A stretch of 6,922 bases of DNA, taken from assembly GCA_004525685.1 (NCBI GenBank), contig SPBW01000115.1, forward strand, positions 1 to 6,922, in the 5' to 3' direction. Numbering within the stretch: position 1 is the first letter of the stretch; each line of letters opens with the position of its first letter. Source of the DNA: Candidatus Atribacteria bacterium. GTDB taxonomy: Bacteria > Bipolaricaulota > Bipolaricaulia > UBA7950 > UBA9294. The notes beneath the pieces are model-generated. The model was not told the DNA's origin. It ran no database searches and saw nothing but the letters and a program-made list of their open reading frames with translations. The position numbers and the translations under genes were made by a program. Shown here piece by piece: positions 1 to 6,573 of this stretch.

Positions 1-20
1 GACTGGAGGTCGCTTCACGT

Positions 21-830
21 ATGAAGACCTGGAACTTGAGACACTACGCTGCCTTTCTGCTCGACGTCGACGGCGTGCTCGTACATGACAGCCGCCCCAT
101 CCAAGGCGCTGCCGACGCCGTACGCCTCCTGCAACAGTTGGGACAGGTGTTGGTTGTCACTAATAACTCCACTCGGTCGAGACAGCAGCATGCAAGTCGA
201 CTGTCTACGGCGGGTTTTGACATTCATCCAGATGACATCATCTCATCTGCGTATGCGGCTGCCAAGCATTTGCAGCTTCATCATGGCGGCGTCTGCGTGT
301 GGCCCATCGGCGAGCAAGGCCTTGCAGATGAGTTGCTAGCCCGTGGTCACACGATCGCAACCAAGCCGTATCAAGCGCAATGGGTAGTCGCTGGCATGGA
401 TCGATTCATCACCTACCAGAAGCTGACTGACGGCTTGCATGCACTCAATGCAGGGGCTCGCCTGATCGCCACCAATCAAGACTCCACCTATCCGACACCT
501 GAGGGCCTCGTTCCAGGCGCAGGCGCGATTATCGGCGCCCTCCGAGGGATGGGATTCGAGCCTGAATTGACGATCGGCAAGCCCGAACCATTCACTTACG
601 ATGTGGCGCTTGGGCTGATCAAGTGCAAGCCAGATCAAGTGCTGATGATCGGCGATCGTTTGGAGACAGATATTCTGGGCGGGAATCGGCGCGGAATCGC
701 CACGCTTCTTGTTCAAACCGGCGTCTCTCAACGGTCAGATGTCGAGAGGCAGGGCATTTTTCCCACCTGGATTGCCGAGTCGATTGCCTCGGTCCATACT
801 GAAGCTGTTCTCCCAGTGAGCGGTCACTAG
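21..830 (+). CDS. HAD superfamily subfamily IIA (NagD-like) phosphatase
   Basis: This is a complete 269-residue cytosolic phosphatase of the HAD-IIA type, the usual length for NagD/phosphoglycolate/4-nitrophenyl phosphatase relatives. All four HAD motifs are visible. Motif I is LLDVDGVL with the nucleophile D15 and acid/base D17. Motif II is VVTNNST (T47-N48-N49-S50), typical of subfamily IIA. The motif III lysine is K187 in IGKPEPFTYDVAL. Motif IV is IGDRLETDILGG with D212 and D217 for Mg2+ binding. The stretch between motifs II and III (about residues 75-180) is where the C2 cap lies, and it normally sets substrate choice. The family dephosphorylates small metabolites such as nucleotides, phosphoglycolate or glycerol phosphates; which one cannot be read here. 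There is no signal peptide. The ATG at 21 follows GGAGGT at 5-10 with a 10-base spacer. The gene stands alone between the window edge and an ABC pseudogene. Family assignment is firm, exact substrate unknown. Confidence 0.95.
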   Translation: MKTWNLRHYAAFLLDVDGVLVHDSRPIQGAADAVRLLQQLGQVLVVTNNSTRSRQQHASRLSTAGFDIHPDDIISSAYAAAKHLQLHHGGVCVWPIGEQGLADELLARGHTIATKPYQAQWVVAGMDRFITYQKLTDGLHALNAGARLIATNQDSTYPTPEGLVPGAGAIIGALRGMGFEPELTIGKPEPFTYDVALGLIKCKPDQVLMIGDRLETDILGGNRRGIATLLVQTGVSQRSDVERQGIFPTWIAESIASVHTEAVLPVSGH

Positions 831-833
831 AAG

Positions 834-856
834 TTCGTAGACGAAGGATCTTTCGT
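834..856 (+). repeat. Small inverted-repeat cluster after the HAD gene
   Basis: Three alternating complementary pentamers follow the HAD stop codon: TTCGT (834-838), ACGAA (841-845) and TTCGT (852-856). ACGAA can pair with either neighbour, and the downstream pairing gives the better hairpin (loop GGATCT, with a possible extra G-T pair). No run of T follows, so this is not a canonical intrinsic terminator. It could act in 3'-end formation of the HAD transcript or be chance. Confidence 0.3.
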
Positions 857-891
857 GCCCACCTTCTAAGGGATGGGAAGAGGGAGTCTGG

Positions 892-1270
892 ATGAGCACT
901 AATCACTGGCTTAAGGTCCGTCAACTCAAGAAATCCTATGGCAACATCCATGCTGTAGATGGGATCTCCTTCTCTGTGCCCGACGCACAGGTCTATACGA
1001 TCCTTGGTCCCAATGGTGCCGGGAAGACAACGACGATTGGCATCTTTGAGGGAAGCAGATAGCAGAGACCCTATCTTGTTCGGACAACCCATGTCTCGCG
1101 TCAGCCGTGCAGGCAAGCAACGCATAGGCGTATTTCTGCAAGAGGGCGGATTTGGTGCGCTCCCCGCTAATGTCACGCTATGTCGCTCGCCCGCTCAGGC
1201 GGTAGTCAGAAAACTGCGACCTCACTTGGGCGGTAATCCCGTGCTATTGCGCCGATCAAGCATGCTTTGA
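892..1270 (+). pseudogene. Decayed ABC transporter ATP-binding protein gene
   Basis: This is the remnant of an ABC-type ATPase of the drug/antibiotic-export (CcmA/DrrA-like) kind. The start is intact: ATG at 892 with AGGGAG at 881-886, then LKVRQLKKSYGNIHAVDGIS and the Walker A motif GPNGAGKTTT. A TAG at 1060-1062 ends this frame after 56 residues, just past the Walker A helix. Homology continues in the +1-shifted frame from about 1052: ILFGQPMSRVS, then IGVFLQEGGF, the Q-loop region (about 1117-1155), and NVTL. From 1192 the first frame again carries RSGGSQKTATSLG, a damaged LSGGQ signature. The second frame then gives LGGNPVLL (1226-1249), the lead-in to Walker B. Only about ten bases separate NVTL from the signature, where about 40 residues of helical domain are expected, so an internal deletion has occurred. 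No Walker B aspartate, H-loop or C-terminal part is present, and no permease gene adjoins. An intact domain would be over 200 residues. Gene death is clear; the transported substrate cannot be inferred. Confidence 0.88.
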
Positions 1271-1333
1271 TTCATACCGCAACTGCCAGAACGCAACTTA
1301 TTCAACCACAGAAGTGCATTTCTGCTATTCTTT

Positions 1334-1349
1334 CCTCCACGGAGGCTCC
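1334..1349 (+). promoter_or_regulatory. Start-deciding Shine-Dalgarno flanked by complementary bases
   Basis: GGAGG at 1341-1345 lies four bases before ATG 1350 and decides that start over the in-frame GTG at 1314, which has no such site. The Shine-Dalgarno is bracketed by complements: CCTCC at 1334-1338 just upstream and CTCC at 1346-1349 just downstream. A short hairpin (CCTC/GAGG with loop CACG) could hide the ribosome site. The stem is only about four pairs, so regulation by it is speculative; the role as ribosome binding site is well supported. Confidence 0.6.
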
Positions 1350-4300
1350 ATGAAGAAACTGATACTGTTTGTCGCTGCGTTGTGTGTCTCGTTTCTCGTC
1401 TATGCCGGAGAGATGATCACCAACGATTCCGGAGAAGACGCGACGTATTTGCGAGTCCTATTCTCTGCCCCTGTTGAAGTGACTGCTTTCGGAGATATTC
1501 TGACTGCCGTAGACGCCCACCCGTCCTTGGTGGAGTACCTATTCTCTGGGGGAACTGTTGCGCTATGGGAGAGCCATTGGATGAATTGGACTCCTTCGAC
1601 AGCAGCTATTGTTGAAGTTGAGTGGCTGTCTGCAGCACCTGCGGTTAATCTGCCATCTCAGCAGGCCCAAGAATCAGAGATAGTCTCTCTCGGTGGCGAG
1701 GAAAAGGATGCTGTGAGAAGAAAACTACTGATTGTCGCCCATCGCGGTGCATCTCAGGAGGCACCTGAGAACACGATACCAGCCTTCGAGCTGGCTTGGG
1801 AACAGGGTGCAGATGCCATTGAGGGTGATTTTCGACTAACACAGGACGGCCACATCGTCTGCATCCATGACGCCACGACGGGCCGGATTGCAGATGCAGA
1901 CCTCATTGTCAGCCAGTCCTCTTTGGAGCAGCTTCGAAAACTGGATGCAGGCTCCTTCATGGGAGAGGAGTTCCGCGGGACAGTCATCCCAACGCTTGCT
2001 GAGGTCCTGGATACAGTGCCTGACGGCAAGAAGATCTACATCGAGATCAAGACCGATGAGTCCATCATCCCAAAGCTAACTGCGGAGATTGCTGCATCAG
2101 GGTTGCAGGATAGCCAGATTGTCATCATCTCGTTTAACAGCGATGTGATTCGAGAGATCAAGGCAGCAGCTCCTCAGTACAAGGCGTTGTGGCTGTCCAG
2201 CTTCGAGACGAATGCCTCAGGCGCTCTCGTGCCAACAGTTGCTGATGTCATGGATACACTAGACAAGATCGGAGCAGATGGGTTCAGCTCAGACTGGTGT
2301 TTGGTTGACGAATCAACCGTCGAGACTGTCACGGCACGCGGGCGCGAGTATCACGTCTGGTCTGTGAATGACCTGAACGTGGCAGAGACGTTTGGTTTCT
2401 GGGGCGCCGCATCGATTACAACAGACAATCCGCTCTCAATGAGCATACTGCGTGACACCAGCATTTGGGGAGTTACGAGTGATCTCCTACCGCTCCATGT
2501 CGACGGTCAACACATTGTTACCGAGACGGGTGAGATTGTAACTCTGCGCGGAATGTCGACAGATTACCCAGTCACCGCCCTTTGGGATGGCCCTATCCTC
2601 AAGCGGGATCTTGTCATGATGAAGGAATGGGGCGCGAATGTCGTCCGTGTTCCGATCGTGCCAATGCATTTCGTAGAGGATGGAGGAGAAGCCTACCTGA
2701 GGACCTACGTGGATCCGCTGGTGAAGTGGGCGGCGGAGCTTGACATGTATATCATCATCAGTTGGCATACCAACGGCGATCCGAAACTCGGCATATCTTC
2801 GACTGCTCCTCCAGAGTTCAATCCCGATATCGCGATTGCCAGAGACGCCTGGGAGATCATTGCTGCTAGGTACAAAGATTGCCACTGGGCACTGCCCATG
2901 GTCTTCGCTGAAGCGGAATCCATCACGTGGGAGGAATTCCACCCAATGATGACGGATCTCGTTGACATCGTGAGACGCCACTCACCCGAGTCAGTTGTAC
3001 TCGTACCGGGTGTCGATTGGGCAGCCGATCTTACGGAGATTCCAAATCATCCCATTGATCGCGCGAATATCGTCTATGTCACCGATGTCTACCCATGGAT
3101 GGAAGGTGTGAAGTGGCGGAATTCTGTACGAGCACTGCAGGATGCGGGAGCTCCAGTGCTGGTTGCCGAATGGTCATATAGTCGGAATAGATCGAGTGGA
3201 CACTACGCTACCAGAGAACTTTACGGGAACCGACTTGTCAAGTTGTTTGACCAGCTGGGAGTCGGCTGGGTCGCTTGGAATTGGACGCACTATCCGGGCT
3301 CGAATACGATCATGTTCTTCGACTATCTCCGGCAAGAGAAATTCACACTTGCCGAGCTCGTCTACGATACGCTAGCCCCTCTCCGCAACGTTGTCCTGCA
3401 AGAGGTCTCTTCGCCACTGATCAACGTCTGGCCGGAGGAAGCCATTGAAGATGGTTGTGTGGCAGCGTCTTTGCTGGATGAACAAGAGAATGCTTGTGCC
3501 TACACCGTGCTTGAAGCAACGGCAGCCCCTGGCTGGGTGCTGTCCCACTGGATTGGCTCCGTCGACTACCCGGAATCACGGTTGGTCAGTGTCCCAAGAG
3601 ATGGCTCCACGGTCACAGCTGTGTTTACCCGAGACACATCACATCTGTTCGGGAACGCCGCAAGAATGGAGATTGATCGGGTCACCGATTCGTGGAACGG
3701 CATCCCTGAGCTGCTGGGCATTCAGTATTGGAGCAATGCGGACAACTGGAGGCGAAACGTACTCAGAGACGCCGCTGAATCAGACTACTGGGAATTGCCA
3801 GGATACAAGATTCGAGCAGTGAGCGCGTATTACGCTCAAGATGCGCTGGCAATCCGATGGGAGATCGAGAGTGCAGGACAAGACTCCGCGTATTCCTATG
3901 GCTTCGATCTCTGGCAACCCGATTCCTCGGGAACTGCGGTGCATATCGTGGTTGATCCGACTAGATCATCAGCTCAGGTAGCGTACTCTGGTGGCCCTGG
4001 CCACTGGCAAGAGCTAGATCAGCAGTGTATTCTGGCAGTTTCGGTGAGTGCCAGCGCAGTCTCGGTTCTGGTTCAGAACTTCCTGCTTCCCAACGGCACC
4101 TTTCTCATTGACACGACGGCATGGCAAGCAGCGACGTACCTGACCTATCCATCCGATCCCGCTGAAACTTTCTACTTCCCGCAGCGCCGAGCGTATGCAG
4201 ATGTAGCCGGGCGCATCTCTCAATCTAGAGGCATCTACAGCGGTTTCTGGAAAGCCTACGCGGTGCGTGATTCGAGCAGAGAAGAGGTTGCGGAGACTAC

Positions 4301-4715
4301 CCGCCTGGATCCGGTAGCTTTGCAGTATAGTTGGGATACGCAAGCGATCATTGAGCTGGAGGCCCTGCTTCCCGGATTTAGCCGCCATGGCCAGAAGGCG
4401 GAAGTCGTTGTGTCATTGTCGAGCTCTCAGGACGTCAAGATCCATCCGATTCTACTCTCGAATGATCCAAGATATGGCCTGCGTGGTGCTGCAATGCCAC
4501 AGGAGATCTCGCTCGACTACTCGAGTGAACCGACCCTTCTCACCCTGCCTGTGACAATGTTCACTGAGAATGCGTGGGGGGCTCCCAGCCTACCGATTGA
4601 TCAGACTTTCTGGACCTACGTTTCTTCACTGATTCTCAGATTTGACGCTTCCGAGGCTGGCTCAATCCGAGTCTATCGCCTGAGCGTTTCGGAAGGAGAG
4701 GATGCCGATGATTAG
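1350..4715 (+). CDS. Exported GDPD–GH5-like multidomain protein
   Basis: This 1121-residue protein starts with a signal peptide (KK, hydrophobic core to about residue 17, likely cut after VYA at 19). Residues 20-95 form a beta-rich domain I cannot name. Residues 127-365 are a glycerophosphodiester phosphodiesterase: HRGASQEAPENT with H131/R132, E158 and D160 in IEGDF, H173-D174, E232 and K234 in IEIK, and ITTDNP at the end. That family hydrolyses glycerophosphodiesters to an alcohol plus glycerol 3-phosphate with a bound divalent metal. Residues 382-665 resemble a GH5/cellulase barrel: LRG (R400), GANVVRVPI (R433), WH (H473), candidate acid/base E521, DVYPW (Y581), nucleophile candidate E607 in VAEW, and W643. 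NEP reads AEA and HxY reads DVY, so glycosidase activity is uncertain. Residues 691-760 look like a Big/InlB-type repeat (GWVLSHWIG...VTAVF). Residues 773-985 are CBM9/DOMON-like (tentative). Residues 990-1116 are a beta-sandwich also found twice in the next protein. The stop overlaps the downstream start, implying one operon. A GTG at 1314 would add 12 residues but lacks a ribosome site. Confidence 0.9.
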   Translation: MKKLILFVAALCVSFLVYAGEMITNDSGEDATYLRVLFSAPVEVTAFGDILTAVDAHPSLVEYLFSGGTVALWESHWMNWTPSTAAIVEVEWLSAAPAVNLPSQQAQESEIVSLGGEEKDAVRRKLLIVAHRGASQEAPENTIPAFELAWEQGADAIEGDFRLTQDGHIVCIHDATTGRIADADLIVSQSSLEQLRKLDAGSFMGEEFRGTVIPTLAEVLDTVPDGKKIYIEIKTDESIIPKLTAEIAASGLQDSQIVIISFNSDVIREIKAAAPQYKALWLSSFETNASGALVPTVADVMDTLDKIGADGFSSDWCLVDESTVETVTARGREYHVWSVNDLNVAETFGFWGAASITTDNPLSMSILRDTSIWGVTSDLLPLHVDGQHIVTETGEIVTLRGMSTDYPVTALWDGPILKRDLVMMKEWGANVVRVPIVPMHFVEDGGEAYLRTYVDPLVKWAAELDMYIIISWHTNGDPKLGISSTAPPEFNPDIAIARDAWEIIAARYKDCHWALPMVFAEAESITWEEFHPMMTDLVDIVRRHSPESVVLVPGVDWAADLTEIPNHPIDRANIVYVTDVYPWMEGVKWRNSVRALQDAGAPVLVAEWSYSRNRSSGHYATRELYGNRLVKLFDQLGVGWVAWNWTHYPGSNTIMFFDYLRQEKFTLAELVYDTLAPLRNVVLQEVSSPLINVWPEEAIEDGCVAASLLDEQENACAYTVLEATAAPGWVLSHWIGSVDYPESRLVSVPRDGSTVTAVFTRDTSHLFGNAARMEIDRVTDSWNGIPELLGIQYWSNADNWRRNVLRDAAESDYWELPGYKIRAVSAYYAQDALAIRWEIESAGQDSAYSYGFDLWQPDSSGTAVHIVVDPTRSSAQVAYSGGPGHWQELDQQCILAVSVSASAVSVLVQNFLLPNGTFLIDTTAWQAATYLTYPSDPAETFYFPQRRAYADVAGRISQSRGIYSGFWKAYAVRDSSREEVAETTRLDPVALQYSWDTQAIIELEALLPGFSRHGQKAEVVVSLSSSQDVKIHPILLSNDPRYGLRGAAMPQEISLDYSSEPTLLTLPVTMFTENAWGAPSLPIDQTFWTYVSSLILRFDASEAGSIRVYRLSVSEGEDADD
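4693..4710 (+). promoter_or_regulatory. Coupled ribosome binding site and double ATG
   Basis: AAGGAG at 4693-4698 lies inside the end of the upstream gene and precedes two in-frame ATGs. The one at 4702 is three bases away, which is close. The one at 4708 is nine bases away, a more normal spacing, and would give a signal peptide starting MIRVTW. Either start overlaps the upstream stop (TAG 4713-4715), so translation of the two genes is probably coupled. Confidence 0.7.
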
Positions 4716-6468
4716 AGTCACGTGGTTGACGTACCTGTGTTCTATAACGCTACTTGTCTTTCCCACAACTGTGATCGCTGCATCCGATTGCCACGAGGTG
4801 CTGACTGATGGCAGCATCGTTGAGTGGACTTCAACTCCCGGCATTGGAGACTCAGCAGATGCGAACAGCCTGAGCTTCGATGAGGAAGGACATCCAATGA
4901 TTCCGTTGCACAAAGGAGCAACCGTTGAGATCACAGCGTTCTTAGAAGGATTCCCGTTCGAGGATTTCTCCTCACTACAGATTGAAGTGTCCTCAGGAGT
5001 CTCGATCGATCTCTCTTTTGTCGTTACTTCACGGGATCCTCGTTCCCGATATCGGGGGGCAACACTCTCCGAGGCAATGCACATCAACGGGATTGAATCG
5101 TCGGAACGAATTGCAGTCGATTTTGACAGTTTCTCCGAAGATGCATTCGCTGGATACGGGAATCCAATCGACGCTTCGTTTTGGTCCCACGCGAACTCCG
5201 TCTCAATCCACGTCGCAGCATCCGCTGATGGGAAGCTGACAGTACACTCCTTGCGCTTCTGCCCAACAGAGAGTGAAGAGCTGTCACCAGCGGGAGATAG
5301 CTCGATCGAGGTTGGACAGACACCAAATCTCTCAGCAACTCCCCAAGCAATCGAAATCATCAATCAGCAAGCATACATCGTCGATTGGAGCTCCGGCGAA
5401 CTATTGTCCGTCGATCTCGCAACTGGCGATGTCCGCGAATTGGGGGACAACTTTGATTACGTCACCGATATTGCCTCGATTGGCGAGGATCTTCTCATCA
5501 TCAACGAGTCAAGAGAAGCATGGATCGTGGATACCGATAGCGGGGAGCCGACTGACTACTCCATAGATGCCCAGTTCTCAGGAGAGGTTCTGGGCGTCGC
5601 CCATTACGAGAACATCCTCTGTCTCCTCGTGTACGGATCAACTGGACCCTCCATCCTGGCTCTCCAAAGCGGCCAATCGACTCAGACTCCCATTCAAGCT
5701 GGAACCGTCGGCGAACTGATCTCGCTTCAGATGTGGAACGGCTCGCTTCTGACCCTCGATTACCAAGCAGGCATCGCCTTCCGCCTCGTAGGTACTGGAA
5801 CTTCATACACCCTCGAACAGGCATTCGATATCACCGACTATGTCCCGGCAGCGGAACAGGCATCTGCTGGAGTGCGTGGATTCTTCCTGACGGACGACAC
5901 CTACTACTTCACTAGCGTGTCGTACAACAGCGAGCCAGGGAAGCTGCATATCGTTCCAGTAGCAACCGATCCTTTGGCAGTGAGTCTCCAAGATTGGGAC
6001 GCAACAGATTTTGGGACCCATTCAGGAGCGCGTGAGACAGTGCGCTACGGCGAAGACGACCACGGCTCGTATCTTGCATTCACCAACCCCAGCAGTACGA
6101 ACAATGTCGTGCTGCAACTGTGGTTGGAATCTAGCGATTACGATCTCTCATCAGCCACCGGATTCTTCGTCGATGCAATGAGCCTTGGCGAGCCCACGGA
6201 CATGTTTGTCGAATTCATTCACGATGATGCCTCAAGTCCCGACGGTGCAATCTTCATGAACAACGAGAGCGACGCATTCACGCTTGCCGAATCAGGCGTA
6301 CTCACCATCGGGCTCGACGATCTGGCCTGCTCAGAAGCCACCGAATTCCCCTGGAGCGATGTTGACGGAGTCATGCTGCACTTCCGGCCATCAGATGCCG
6401 AGATTCGGTTCTATGGATTCTGCTCAACGATCCAGACTGCCTTCCAAATGAGCGAGGCAGAGAAGTAG
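4702..6468 (+). CDS. Exported beta-propeller protein with two flanking beta-sandwich domains
   Basis: I do not recognise this 588-residue protein as a named family. It begins with a signal peptide: R5, a hydrophobic stretch, and a likely cut after VIAA near residue 26. The first cysteine follows ASD, so there is no lipobox. Residues 34-190 form a beta-rich domain with DPRSRYRGA (D112), FSEDA, PIDASFW (P155-W161) and C187. This aligns with the C-terminal domain of the upstream protein. Residues 209-425 contain repeated units such as AYIVDWSSGELLSVDLATGD and LLIINESREAWIVDTDSGE, each a strand pair followed by a DxxSG turn, as in NHL/YncE-like beta-propellers. I count about five or six blades, with no catalytic motif visible. 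Residues 431-580 are a second, more divergent copy of the sandwich: HDDASSPDGA (D508), W551, and FYGFC ending at C574. The start may instead be 4708, which fits the ribosome site better. Overlap with the upstream gene and the shared domain suggest that both proteins act together outside the cytoplasm. Function is unknown; a binding or scaffolding role is inference. Confidence 0.85.
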   Translation: MPMIRVTWLTYLCSITLLVFPTTVIAASDCHEVLTDGSIVEWTSTPGIGDSADANSLSFDEEGHPMIPLHKGATVEITAFLEGFPFEDFSSLQIEVSSGVSIDLSFVVTSRDPRSRYRGATLSEAMHINGIESSERIAVDFDSFSEDAFAGYGNPIDASFWSHANSVSIHVAASADGKLTVHSLRFCPTESEELSPAGDSSIEVGQTPNLSATPQAIEIINQQAYIVDWSSGELLSVDLATGDVRELGDNFDYVTDIASIGEDLLIINESREAWIVDTDSGEPTDYSIDAQFSGEVLGVAHYENILCLLVYGSTGPSILALQSGQSTQTPIQAGTVGELISLQMWNGSLLTLDYQAGIAFRLVGTGTSYTLEQAFDITDYVPAAEQASAGVRGFFLTDDTYYFTSVSYNSEPGKLHIVPVATDPLAVSLQDWDATDFGTHSGARETVRYGEDDHGSYLAFTNPSSTNNVVLQLWLESSDYDLSSATGFFVDAMSLGEPTDMFVEFIHDDASSPDGAIFMNNESDAFTLAESGVLTIGLDDLACSEATEFPWSDVDGVMLHFRPSDAEIRFYGFCSTIQTAFQMSEAEK

Positions 6469-6545
6469 TGCTCGAAGGAAGCGTAGACAAGTACTATGTA
6501 CCGAAGAACGGTGCGTCTATCGGGTTGGCTTGCACAGTCCCTTCA

Positions 6546-6571
6546 GAAAACAGACGCTGATGTCCGTTTCC
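6546..6571. terminator. Weak hairpin between convergent genes
   Basis: The 105-base gap between the two convergent stop codons holds one imperfect hairpin: GAAAACAGAC (6546-6555) can pair with GTCCGTTTCC (6562-6571) around the loop GCTGAT, with two mismatches. It has no T-run on either strand. Its position between convergent genes fits a bidirectional terminator, but the stem is poor. The rest of the gap shows nothing I can name. Confidence 0.25.
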
Positions 6572-6573
6572 GG

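Noticed and set aside
619..1176. Long minus-strand open frame (185 codons) across the HAD gene end and ABC remnant
   Set aside because: It is antisense to recognisable coding sequence on the plus strand, has no domain I know and is rich in R, S and C as shadow frames often are.
959..1270. A 103-residue protein of its own in frame 2
   Set aside because: Only the part from about 1052 shows ABC-ATPase similarity and it continues the gene begun at 892 in another frame; the first part overlaps the Walker A coding region out of frame. It is a pseudogene piece.
1314..1349. GTG at 1314 as start of the large protein
   Set aside because: It adds 12 residues (HFCYSFLHGGS...) ahead of a textbook signal peptide and has no ribosome site, while ATG 1350 has GGAGG four bases upstream.
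21..2444. Pathway link between the HAD phosphatase and the GDPD (glycerol 3-phosphate to glycerol)
   Set aside because: The GDPD is exported while the HAD protein is cytosolic, and a dead gene lies between them; HAD-IIA substrates vary too much to assume glycerol phosphate.
4774..4794. Lipoprotein signal at the first cysteine of the propeller protein
   Set aside because: The residues before the cysteine are ASD; a lipobox needs Gly, Ala or Ser at the -1 position. A normal signal-peptidase I site fits better.
4662..5363. 233-codon minus-strand open frame over the gene junction
   Set aside because: It mirrors the well-supported overlapping plus-strand genes, has no ribosome site or recognisable motif, and its serine-rich composition suits an antisense shadow.
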